The notes under the pieces: generated by a model
Databases searched by the model: none
What the model saw: the letters and a program-made list of their open reading frames with translations, nothing else
What the model was told of the DNA's origin: nothing
Translations under genes and position numbers: made by a program
In this document: positions 46,257 to 53,715 of the stretch, piece by piece
Layout of the letters: the number at the start of each line of letters is the position of its first letter
Numbering within the stretch: position 1 is the stretch's first letter
Assembly: GCF_008084145.1 (NCBI RefSeq)
Contig: NZ_VSDO01000001.1
Coordinates: 1,378,840-1,442,839 of the forward strand
Direction: 5' to 3'
Source: Paenibacillus faecis
GTDB lineage: Bacteria; Bacillota; Bacilli; Paenibacillales; Paenibacillaceae
Length of the DNA: 64,000 nt

Positions 46257-47702
46257 TTAGAATTGGAGACGGCCCTGAAGAGCGGAAGAGAGCGATTCCA
46301 GGATAGGGCGTTTTTGTTTGAGGAGGGTAGAGATGACTCCGCGAATACGGGCGAAATGTTCTGCGCCGGCTTCGGTGCGGAATGCTCCAGAAATTTTAGT
46401 CTTCACCTTGACCATACGAATATCTCGCTCGGCTTGGTTATTGTCAAACGGTACGTGGGCATCTCGAAGAAAGGCGAGGATAGCAGATTTCCATTTCTCA
46501 AACCGCTCTGCTAAATTCCCGGCCTTCCCTTTGGCTTGTCTGCCGCGTACGCCCTTTTTCCTGGCAACGACGTTCTTACTCCATTCTTCTCTGCCACGAA
46601 AAAGAATATCGTCATAGTGCTGCTCGATTTCCTGGACCACCAGTTCCGGGAGAGGCTTGCCGGATTCGCGGGAGGCGCACACCAGGCTCCAACTTTCTTG
46701 CAGCAATGTTTTCATTTCCCCCGACCATTGGTGATTATCGTTCTCGGTAATGCCCTGACATTCCCGAAGGAGATGCGCATTGCACAGAACGTGGCGGAAC
46801 GAAAACGACTTTGGGTTGAAGTACGGACCATAGCAATCATGGACAACCGTACCTTTATAGGCGGGCAGGATCCCTCCGGCCGCCATTCCTTGGGTACCGC
46901 GGCTACTGTGAACGGTGAGGTGTGTGAAGCTGCCATTGCTCGCCGTATGCATCCAGACCCCGCTTCCGTTAACGCGAAACCCGGTCTCATCCGCATGGAT
47001 GAGCGGGCTCCGGAGCAGGTGCTGTTGGATTTGTTGCTCAGGCGTAGTTAAGGAGGTATACATCTGCTGGAGGTGCGAGAGCAGCGTAGCCTCACTCGGA
47101 CCGTGATCTGTCAAATCTTCGAAAAGCTGAGCAATGCGTTCCAAAGGCAGCAATTGGTAGACACTCAAATAGCTGGTCCAAGCCCGTAGCGTATCACCGT
47201 ACTGCACAGGGGCCTTTACTCGCTCAGGAAAAGCAGCTGTACTTGTGGCCCTGCAGGACGGACAGCACTTCGTTTCGGCCCGATGTTCGGTGACGCTCCA
47301 TTTGACAGGAGGTAGATCGAAGACTTGCCGGGCTTCATACCTTTGAGCAGGGATGTCTGCCAGAGACGTATGGCAGAAAGTGCAGATCGCATGCGGATGA
47401 ATCTGGATTTCATCCGGTTGTGCCACCATACGCAGCGTCTGCCCGGGATGACCTTTGGGTGCCCCTTTTTTTCCACCGGATTGCCGGAGATTGTTGGTTT
47501 TACGGAACCCATCGCTAGAAGGCGGCTTACTGCTGTTGTTGCTATTTTGACCGAGTTGACGTTCAAGTTCCTGAACGCGTTGCTCCAACTCTACAATACG
47601 TTTGGCCTGCTGATCGATCACCTGCAGCAAGGCGTTAAAGGCAGTGATAATTTCGGGGTCGCCCTTGCATATGGCATGGACTTGTTCAGGGGATAGATGC
47701 AT
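46257..47702 (-). CDS. IS66-family transposase
   Basis: A 481-residue DDE transposase. The N-terminus has a leucine zipper-like coiled coil (about 25-55) and NSNNSSKPPSSDG, the IS66 N-terminal signature; a four-Cys zinc-finger-like part (CTFCHTS, then CCPSCRA) follows. The catalytic acids are in IHADETGF, VVHDCYGPYF and NNQAERDIRM. The C-terminal domain is complete. The start is ATG 47702, eight bases after GAGAGGAG. No frameshift or early stop is seen, so it should be active. Confidence 0.95.
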   Translation of the reverse strand: MHLSPEQVHAICKGDPEIITAFNALLQVIDQQAKRIVELEQRVQELERQLGQNSNNSSKPPSSDGFRKTNNLRQSGGKKGAPKGHPGQTLRMVAQPDEIQIHPHAICTFCHTSLADIPAQRYEARQVFDLPPVKWSVTEHRAETKCCPSCRATSTAAFPERVKAPVQYGDTLRAWTSYLSVYQLLPLERIAQLFEDLTDHGPSEATLLSHLQQMYTSLTTPEQQIQQHLLRSPLIHADETGFRVNGSGVWMHTASNGSFTHLTVHSSRGTQGMAAGGILPAYKGTVVHDCYGPYFNPKSFSFRHVLCNAHLLRECQGITENDNHQWSGEMKTLLQESWSLVCASRESGKPLPELVVQEIEQHYDDILFRGREEWSKNVVARKKGVRGRQAKGKAGNLAERFEKWKSAILAFLRDAHVPFDNNQAERDIRMVKVKTKISGAFRTEAGAEHFARIRGVISTLLKQKRPILESLSSALQGRLQF

Positions 47703-47775
47703 GGGTGACGCTCCTCTCATGAATTGGATTAACTTACCTTTTTGACAAAAGAGTTATAAACCCTTTTTTATAGAA

Positions 47776-47807
47776 AAAAAAAAACTTCCCGCACTTAAGC
47801 AGGAAGT
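47776..47807 (-). terminator. Hairpin with T-run at the upstream end of the IS
   Basis: ACTTCCTGCTTAAGTGCGGGAAGT forms a stem on the minus strand (7 bp, GC-topped), then a run of over ten T, between the inverted repeat and the transposase start. It would stop transcription entering from outside and so dampen transposase expression. Confidence 0.6.
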
Positions 47808-48091
47808 CCTAAGTAGTAACCAAATCTGCAGGTATTTTAGGCTGATCCCCGAGGGGATGCGAAAAAAGATGCAAATCTGCAGGTATTTTTAGCAATATTA
47901 GAGAAACGAGCCGGTTTCGTCGAAAATTCCTGCAGATTTGCAGGCATTTTGAAATTTGGGTTCCGAACACGAAAAAAACTTGCAGATATGCAGGAATTTT
48001 TAATCGAGGGTTGTCTGATTCGGCCCCAAATCGGAATCGCGGGGAACAGCAGCAGCTCAAAAATAACTTACGATCTCCCGAAAAGCCCCAG

Positions 48092-48868
48092 TCAAATCCT
48101 TGCCCCTATCATGACCTCCACTTCGCGCTCCCTCAGCCCTTTCACCCACTCCTGCGGGCAGGAGGCGTCGGTTAGCAGTACAGAGACGTTTTCCAGCGGG
48201 CAGATTTTGGCGAATGTCGTCACGCCGAGTTTGGTATGATCGGCCACGATGAGGGATTCTTCCGCCCGCTGCATCATCTTGCGGGAAACCGCCGCCTCTT
48301 CAAGATCATAGTCGGTCACGCCGTCGGTCAGCGAAACGCCGCCCACCGAAATAAACGCCTTGTCGGCCTTGAATTCGTCCAATGTTCGATGAACAACAGG
48401 ACCCACGGCCGCTTGAACCTTGGGATCTATCTCCCCACCGGCGAACACGACCCTGCCCCGAAACTCATTTAAAGCGTAATTCAAGATCGGCACCGAATTA
48501 GTAATGACGGTTACTTGTGTCCGATCCTTAATCGCCCGCATAATCTCAAGCGTCGTTGTTCCGTTGTCGAGCAAAACCGTCTCTCCGTCCTTGATCAGGG
48601 ACGCGGCGAGAGCCCCGATTTCCGACTTCTCCTGCTGCTGCATCAGCGATCGCTTGAAGAAGGGCGGTTCCGTTTGCTCGACACGTACCCGGACGGCTCC
48701 GCCGTAAACTTTTCTCAAGCGCCCCTCCTTCTCAAGCCTTTCCAAATCACGGCGCACGGTTTCCGTGGACACATTGAGCTGTTTGGCCAGCCTATGTACA
48801 TGAACCTTGCCTTCCTTGTCCAATTGGTCCAAAATGGTGGTCTTTCTATCCTCAAATGTTAATGACAT
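48092..48868 (-). CDS. DeoR-family transcriptional regulator
   Basis: A 258-residue repressor. Residues about 6-60 are the DeoR helix-turn-helix (VHRLAKQLNVSTETVRRDLE, then RLRKVYGGAVR), and about 75-235 the sugar-phosphate sensor domain (LDNGTTTLEIMRAI, then SVGGVSLTDGVTDYD and ADHTKLG). It is divergent from the metallophosphatase gene, with ACAAC-repeat operators in the gap. It probably represses both. Confidence 0.9.
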   Translation of the reverse strand: MSLTFEDRKTTILDQLDKEGKVHVHRLAKQLNVSTETVRRDLERLEKEGRLRKVYGGAVRVRVEQTEPPFFKRSLMQQQEKSEIGALAASLIKDGETVLLDNGTTTLEIMRAIKDRTQVTVITNSVPILNYALNEFRGRVVFAGGEIDPKVQAAVGPVVHRTLDEFKADKAFISVGGVSLTDGVTDYDLEEAAVSRKMMQRAEESLIVADHTKLGVTTFAKICPLENVSVLLTDASCPQEWVKGLREREVEVMIGARI

Positions 48869-48918
48869 CGCTCTCCCTCTGCTCCTTTTGCTTTGCGCCC
48901 AGGCGCTTCTCGTTTGTA

Positions 48919-48941
48919 TTGTTGTGGTTTTTTGTTGTTTT
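48919..48941. promoter_or_regulatory. TTGTTGT operator half-cluster near deoR gene
   Basis: Two TTGTTGT motifs, at 48919 and 48932, separated by 13 bases, 50-70 bp before the DeoR start. This is the complement of the ACAAC motif repeated at 49045-49090. DeoR/GlpR proteins bind such short AT-rich direct repeats. Confidence 0.5.
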
Positions 48942-49044
48942 AAATCAGTTTATTCGCCGTCAAGCCGCTTGTCAAACAAAGTCCAACCGCGCCGGATGCT
49001 AACAATTTCATTGACAGGTTCCGCTTCCGGGGATAAAATCTCTT

Positions 49045-49090
49045 AAAACAACAAGAAACAACACAATACAACAGTACAACAATACAACAT
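49045..49090. promoter_or_regulatory. Five-fold ACAAC operator cluster
   Basis: ACAAC occurs at 49048, 49058, 49068, 49076 and 49084, three at 10-bp and two at 8-bp spacing, 40 bp before the metallophosphatase start. The spacing by one helix turn fits cooperative repressor binding on one face of the DNA. Confidence 0.6.
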
Positions 49091-49130
49091 ATCTGCAAGT
49101 AGTGAGATATAAAATCGGGAGGAACAGCGG

Positions 49131-50090
49131 ATGAGCCAACGTTTAACTTTTCGGGAAGACGGCACATTTACCATCGTTCAGTTCACGGATTTGCATTGGA
49201 AGGACGGCAAGGAAATAGATCAGCGCACCCGGGCGCTTATGGAGCTCGTTATAGAAGAGGAGCGGCCGGATCTTGTGGTGTTTACGGGGGACGTGATTTA
49301 TACTGGTCCGTCCCCGGACGGAATCGCCAAGTGCGAAAATCCGTCCCAGGCGCTGCGGGAGGCGGTAGCGGCGGTGGAGGAACGCGAAATTCCCTGGGCC
49401 CTCGTGTTCGGTAATCACGATACCGAGCAAGGGATAACCCGGGAGGAGCTGATGCAGGTCGTCACGGAGCACCGGCACACTTTGGCGGTACCCGGGCCGG
49501 CGGATCTCCCCGGCGTGGGAAACTATGTCCTTGAGTTGGCGGATCAGAGCGGACAGCCTGCGGCCAATCTGTATTTTCTCGATTCGGGGAGCTATTCGAG
49601 TCACGAGCACATTCCCGGCTATGGCTGGGTTACGCGGGAGCAAATTCAATGGCTGACTGCGGAGTCGGCTAGATTAAACCCTCCCGAAGCGGCGGTCAAG
49701 ACGCCGGCCTTGGCTTTTTTTCATATTCCGATTCCGGAGTATCAGGAACTTTGGGACAAGCAGGTGTGCTATGGTCATAAATATGAACCGGTATGCAGTC
49801 CGCAGATCAACTCGGGGCTTTTCGCGGCGCTGGTGGAGATGGGCGATGTCATGGGCACGTTTTGCGGTCATGACCACGTGAACGACTACTGGGGCGTTTT
49901 GCACGGTATCCGGCTGTGCTACGGCCGGGCGAGCGGCTTCCATACCTATGGCAGGGAGGGCTTCCCCCGCGGAGCCAGAGTCATCCAATTGACCGCAGGC
50001 GCCCGCGGCTTTGATACCTGGCTGCGGCTTGAGGATGGCAGCGCCGTTCATGAACAGCCCGAGCACCGGCCGACTCAGGATCATTCGTAA
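49131..50090 (+). CDS. Metallophosphatase (calcineurin-like)
   Basis: A 319-residue phosphoesterase with all five metal-site blocks in order: FTDLHW (18-23), FTGDVI, GNHDTE, FFHIPIPEY and CGHDHVNDYW. It resembles the YvnB/purple-acid-like branch found in Firmicutes. The substrate could be a sugar phosphate or phosphodiester. No signal peptide is present, so it is cytoplasmic. GGGAGGAA precedes the ATG. Divergent DeoR regulator and ACAAC boxes suggest sugar-phosphate control. Confidence 0.88.
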   Translation: MSQRLTFREDGTFTIVQFTDLHWKDGKEIDQRTRALMELVIEEERPDLVVFTGDVIYTGPSPDGIAKCENPSQALREAVAAVEEREIPWALVFGNHDTEQGITREELMQVVTEHRHTLAVPGPADLPGVGNYVLELADQSGQPAANLYFLDSGSYSSHEHIPGYGWVTREQIQWLTAESARLNPPEAAVKTPALAFFHIPIPEYQELWDKQVCYGHKYEPVCSPQINSGLFAALVEMGDVMGTFCGHDHVNDYWGVLHGIRLCYGRASGFHTYGREGFPRGARVIQLTAGARGFDTWLRLEDGSAVHEQPEHRPTQDHS

Positions 50091-50145
50091 ATTTACCGGC
50101 ATACAGCCTTCAAGTTAAAAATTTCCTTCTTGGCGAAGCTTCACT

Positions 50146-50151
50146 TATAAT
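50146..50151 (+). promoter_or_regulatory. Possible -10 box of the ComQ-like operon
   Basis: TATAAT, 48 bp before the TTG start. The -35 position (50123-50128) is only a loose match. Weak support. Confidence 0.3.
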
Positions 50152-50199
50152 TAGGAATAAATTAGAAAATCGCTGATGGCTGATAAAAGGAGGATAAAC

Positions 50200-51138
50200 T
50201 TGAATTGGTTGCATGCCTATGAAGAGGAATTAAAGCTGGCATTTGACGATGCCGAGAAGAGGCTCACCGTTCTGCCCGCATCATTACGGGAACCGGCTGT
50301 GGAATTTCTTCACAAATTTCATGTTCTTCGAGAAAAGTCCTCTAAAAATTATATCTGCTACCTTCTGCCCTTCTGGTTAAAGGAGCCGGCCGATATCGAT
50401 TTGGCGGACTGTCGCCGGATAGCGGCGGCCAATATTCTCGGCATGTTGTATTACCAGCTTGTCGATGCGGCCATGGATGAACCCGATTCCGCCAAAACCG
50501 GTCGGTTGCCGATGGCCCAGTTGATTCACCTGGAGTTTATCCAGATGTACCAACGCTATTTTCCGGGAAATTCTCCGTTCTGGGCTTATCATCAAAAATA
50601 CGTTGCCGAATGGGCGGAAGCCGTATCCAAGGAGGCCGTGTCCGATTATTTTTATGATGACCCGGTAAAAATGGCGCACAAAGCTGCGCCCGTCAAGCTT
50701 TCCGTTGCGGGTGCGATGCTGCTGGCCAAACGGGGCGAACGGATCCCGCAAATCGAACAAGCCGTGGACACCGTTTTGATAACCCTGCAATTGCTGGACG
50801 ACTGGGACGATTGGGAGAAAGACCTCAAGGAGAACAGTTACAACGCCTTGGTATCGGTCATCCAGACCGAGCTGGACATTCCCAAAGAACGACGCCCTAC
50901 AGCCGATGAAGTGCGGAGGGGCATTACGGTTTTCGGAGCGTTATCCCGGCTAGCGGAGCTTGGAAACCGGAATCACGATTCCTTGCTGAACATTCAGGAA
51001 TTTGTGCCCGATCTGGTTGCTTTTCATGCCACTCTCCGAACCAATCTTAATGACGGAGCCGCAGAGATGGAGCGGGAGCGAAACGCATTGCTCCAAGCGG
51101 GAGGATTGGGATACTGGCTGACCAAACATATGAGTTGA
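50200..51138 (+). CDS. ComQ-like class I isoprenoid-synthase-fold protein
   Basis: A 312-residue, all-helical protein of the trans-isoprenyl diphosphate synthase/terpene cyclase superfamily. The first Asp-rich motif is degenerate, LVDAAMDEPDS (Asp89, Asp93, Glu94). The second is LQLLDDWDDWEKD (Asp200, 201, 203, 204), which would bind magnesium and a prenyl diphosphate. The short N-terminus and spacing are closer to ComQ and small terpene-like enzymes than to housekeeping FPP synthase. The start is TTG 50200, six bases behind AAAGGAGG; the ATG at 50176 has no site and the frame runs through that motif. The peptide gene follows 74 bp on. Confidence 0.75.
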   Translation: MNWLHAYEEELKLAFDDAEKRLTVLPASLREPAVEFLHKFHVLREKSSKNYICYLLPFWLKEPADIDLADCRRIAAANILGMLYYQLVDAAMDEPDSAKTGRLPMAQLIHLEFIQMYQRYFPGNSPFWAYHQKYVAEWAEAVSKEAVSDYFYDDPVKMAHKAAPVKLSVAGAMLLAKRGERIPQIEQAVDTVLITLQLLDDWDDWEKDLKENSYNALVSVIQTELDIPKERRPTADEVRRGITVFGALSRLAELGNRNHDSLLNIQEFVPDLVAFHATLRTNLNDGAAEMERERNALLQAGGLGYWLTKHMS

Positions 51139-51164
51139 AAGTAGATTTCATAAAAGATTCATGA

Positions 51165-51170
51165 TATACT
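51165..51170 (+). promoter_or_regulatory. Possible -10 box of the NHLP peptide gene
   Basis: TATACT lies 43 bp before the peptide start, in the 74-bp gap after the isoprenoid-fold gene; the -35 region is unclear. It would let the peptide be made at a higher level than the enzyme. Confidence 0.3.
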
Positions 51171-51212
51171 GACTAGGAAAATATAACCATTTTCATAGGA
51201 AAGGGTGATCTT

Positions 51213-51455
51213 ATGACATCAGGAGCTCTCCTTCAAAACAAGGTTATTGAAAAAGCATGGCAAGATCCGAGTTTTAAAGAAAAACTTCTCACCGATCCCA
51301 AAGCCGCAATCCAGGAGGCACTCGGTGTAATTCTCCCGGATCACATCAAAGTAAAAACTATAGAAGAGAATTCCGATGAATTTTATCTTGTACTGCCTCC
51401 AAATCCTTCTAATGTAATTAAGTCCGAAGTCAAGCCTAATGCAGTCTGGAGTTAA
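51213..51455 (+). CDS. NHLP-leader RiPP precursor peptide
   Basis: An 80-residue peptide. Residues about 10-62 are a nitrile-hydratase-alpha-like leader (AWQDPSFKEKLLTDPKAAIQ, then LPDHIKVKTIEEN and FYLVLPPNP), used in many post-translationally modified peptide families. The C-terminal part, about 64-80, ends in KSEVKPNAVWS with the only other Trp at position 79, next to last. That matches the pattern of ComX, whose near-terminal Trp is prenylated. AGGAAAGGGTG precedes the ATG. No Gly-Gly cleavage site and no maturation enzyme other than the isoprenoid-fold protein are seen. Confidence 0.85.
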   Translation: MTSGALLQNKVIEKAWQDPSFKEKLLTDPKAAIQEALGVILPDHIKVKTIEENSDEFYLVLPPNPSNVIKSEVKPNAVWS

Positions 51456-51510
51456 TTCTTGCCTATTGTTTAGTACTGAGTAGGGATACGAGTGAACCTT
51501 GGTCCAGTTC

Positions 51511-53406
51511 TCAAGCATGCTTCAATGCGGGGAATCGGATCACCGCCTCGGTCCCTACTCCTTTTTTACTAGTAAAGTTGATTTTCCCGTTCATGATTTC
51601 GATGATACGGAAGGTTACCATAAGCCCCAATCCAGTCCCTTTGGTTTTGTTGGAGAAGTAAGGTTCGCCCAATCGGGACAGCACTTCTTCATCCATTCCC
51701 TCTCCGGTGTCCTTAATGTGGATACTGACCTCCCCATCCTTCTCATATGCCCAAATTTGAATCTCTCCTTCTCCGTGAAGAGATTCGATACTATTTTTAA
51801 TAATATTTATGAAGGCTTGCTTGAATTTCGAAGAATTGCCTTTAATGTATAGATCCTGCGGAATATGGACGGAAATTTTGCCTCCCTGGAGATTGGCCAT
51901 CGGTACCAAAATACCTTCGATATGAATAAACTCATTTAGCACATTTAACTCGGTTACCTTTCCGACTTCCGGCTTTGCGAATGTCAAAAAATCGGTGATG
52001 ATACTGGAGGCGCGGTCCAGTTCTTCCAGAGCCATGCTTAAATAAACCTTATCGGCAGAATTCTGCTTGGCTACGAGTAACTGCAGAAAACCTCGGGTTA
52101 CTTGCAATGGATTCCGCACTTCGTGTGCGACGGAAGCCGCCAGTTCACTGATGATCTCCATTTTCTCGGAACGTTGAAGTTCATTGTTAAACATTTCGAG
52201 CTGCTTCGAGTATTCGACCACCTGCTCATGATTCCTTGCAAATCTTTTACCAAGGATGATAATCAGAGAAATTACAAAGCAAACAACGCCCCACTTCCAA
52301 AGATAAAGATCATAGTAGGCAGATTTAAAGAAGAACCAGCTCAATTCAACAATACCCAGAAGTGCAAATATAGCAAATCCGACAGAAAAAATAATGGCCT
52401 CCTGATTCCCACGAATTGTATAAATCGTTGAAACGGTAATCAGAAGAATAAACTGGACGATCATAATAATACCTAGTACCGTTACTGTAGCTATTTTATA
52501 GTAATCGTAAAACTGGTTGCCGCTGAGTAAGTTCACGATCATGAAGAGTACGCAAAAAAGAGAATACCCTAGTTGAAATTTCTTGTACTTGCTGATAATT
52601 GACTTGTAGCCTTTACCAAAAATACTTTCAAAAAAAGTTGTAAACGACGGCAACAAAACAAGAAGTGACAGATCAAACAACACTACATAAATACCACCAT
52701 ATTTCCCATACAGAGAATAGAGAAATGATGAATAAGTAATAACAATGATGCCGCTGGCTAAAATAATTAAACATAAGGAGAACCAGCTGGACAGATTCTT
52801 GTTTTTTAAAAAGAGCGAACAGATCAGCATGACTACTGCTATAAATATTAAGGCACAACCGATTATGAAATCCGTCAGATTGTCCTTAATATACGTATTC
52901 TGCATCTCCGCATAATCGCCTAAAAGCACGCCGCTCTGCAATCCAATTCTTGAACCTGATTTGATACCAACATATATGGAGTTACCTTCTGCCGACTGGT
53001 CCAACGGCAGCAAAATCGTATTGGTTTCGTACTTGTATTTTCGTTCCGATTCAAAGATTACTCGATCTCCGGAAAGAATGACCACATTGTATCCGTAAAT
53101 TTTTTCAAAAAGGACGGTAGGCTTACCTTTATCGAATTCAGGAATTCCAATCTTGACCCACTGGGCCTTAGCCCAAGTTGGAACTTCTGGCTTGGGGCCA
53201 TCAGCTTCCACCCTCGTCCATCCCGGCAACCGCTCCAAATCTTCCACGCTCATATTCGGATCGAATCGATCCGTCCAGGTGACTTCCCACTCCTTGATCG
53301 CCCGGTCGCTTCCATGCTTGGAATCCGGAACTTCCAGTAAAAATGCGCAAAAAGCCACCACAACCAGTACAAAAATGATGGCTACCGCTTTAAAAAAGGC
53401 TTTCAT
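51511..53406 (-). CDS. Multi-TM sensor histidine kinase (DISM type)
   Basis: A 631-residue kinase. Residue order: an N-terminal helix (about 5-25), an extracellular beta-rich domain (about 28-180), seven membrane helices (about 185-395), HisKA with the phosphorylated His428 in VAHEVRNPLQ, and HATPase_c with N, G1 and G2 boxes (NIIKNSIE, DTGEGMD, GTGLGLM). This is the 7TMR-DISM layout and its kinase core is like the KinB/KinC sporulation kinases. There is no response regulator beside it. It is convergent with the peptide gene, ending 56 bp from it. The start ATG 53406 follows GGGGTG. Confidence 0.88.
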   Translation of the reverse strand: MKAFFKAVAIIFVLVVVAFCAFLLEVPDSKHGSDRAIKEWEVTWTDRFDPNMSVEDLERLPGWTRVEADGPKPEVPTWAKAQWVKIGIPEFDKGKPTVLFEKIYGYNVVILSGDRVIFESERKYKYETNTILLPLDQSAEGNSIYVGIKSGSRIGLQSGVLLGDYAEMQNTYIKDNLTDFIIGCALIFIAVVMLICSLFLKNKNLSSWFSLCLIILASGIIVITYSSFLYSLYGKYGGIYVVLFDLSLLVLLPSFTTFFESIFGKGYKSIISKYKKFQLGYSLFCVLFMIVNLLSGNQFYDYYKIATVTVLGIIMIVQFILLITVSTIYTIRGNQEAIIFSVGFAIFALLGIVELSWFFFKSAYYDLYLWKWGVVCFVISLIIILGKRFARNHEQVVEYSKQLEMFNNELQRSEKMEIISELAASVAHEVRNPLQVTRGFLQLLVAKQNSADKVYLSMALEELDRASSIITDFLTFAKPEVGKVTELNVLNEFIHIEGILVPMANLQGGKISVHIPQDLYIKGNSSKFKQAFINIIKNSIESLHGEGEIQIWAYEKDGEVSIHIKDTGEGMDEEVLSRLGEPYFSNKTKGTGLGLMVTFRIIEIMNGKINFTSKKGVGTEAVIRFPALKHA

Positions 53407-53623
53407 TCCAGCACCCCTGCCAATGAAATAAAGAGCTACTCCAAATATATCAATTCGCTGCGGCAAAACCGTTAACCTTCAATTATATGGAAAATAAAGA
53501 ACTTTTTTAATGTGACCTGCATCAGAAATATTGTACCGTTAATGATGCGTTTAATCTATGAATACTTTTGTCGATATGCAATTAACTTCCAATTTACTAG
53601 TTTTCCAGGGAAGCCGTTCCAGC

Positions 53624-53669
53624 GAAAAATAGGCCCTGGATATCCGTAGATCAGGAGAATCCAGAGCCT
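53624..53669 (-). terminator. Terminator after GH94/GH161-like gene
   Basis: AGGCTCTGGAT and ATCCAGGGCCT pair with one mismatch on the minus strand and are followed by ATTTTT. Confidence 0.7.
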
Positions 53670-53715
53670 AAAGAAAGATTTTACTATGATTTCAGAAATG
53701 TCTGCGGCGCGGGAT

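Larger units (their letters stand above)
46229..47828. mobile_element. Intact IS66-family insertion sequence (ISBst12-like) with target duplication
   Basis: The element is 46237-47820 (1584 bp). Both ends read GTTACTACTTAGG inward, a perfect 13-bp inverted repeat. It is flanked by an identical 8-bp duplication, CAAATCTG, at 46229-46236 and 47821-47828, the length expected for IS66. It carries one transposase gene and no TnpA/TnpB accessory genes, as in the ISBst12 subgroup. The insertion cut a dispersed repeat; removing the element and one duplication restores it. This points to a recent, probably still functional, transposition. Confidence 0.95.
46161..48003 (+). repeat. Dispersed GATGCAAATCTGCAGG repeat element, locus C, split by IS66
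   Basis: The element reads 46161-46236, is interrupted by the IS, and continues 47821-48003. Joined, it has three direct copies of GATGCAAATCTGCAGG at near 50-bp period, then the inverted CCTGCAGATTTGCAGG and the closing TTGCAGATATGCAGG, the same order as locus B. About 20 bp of similar flank (CTCCAACTCAAAAAGG type) is also shared. Confidence 0.85.

Noticed and set aside
42388-48003. Direct repeats of about 16 bases every 50 bp as a CRISPR array
   Set aside because: Only two or three units per locus, the spacers resemble each other between loci, inverted copies follow, and no cas genes are near. A dispersed hairpin repeat explains it better.
50200-51138. Housekeeping farnesyl or heptaprenyl diphosphate synthase
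   Set aside because: The first Asp-rich motif is degenerate and the gene context is a peptide and a kinase rather than isoprenoid or quinone genes.
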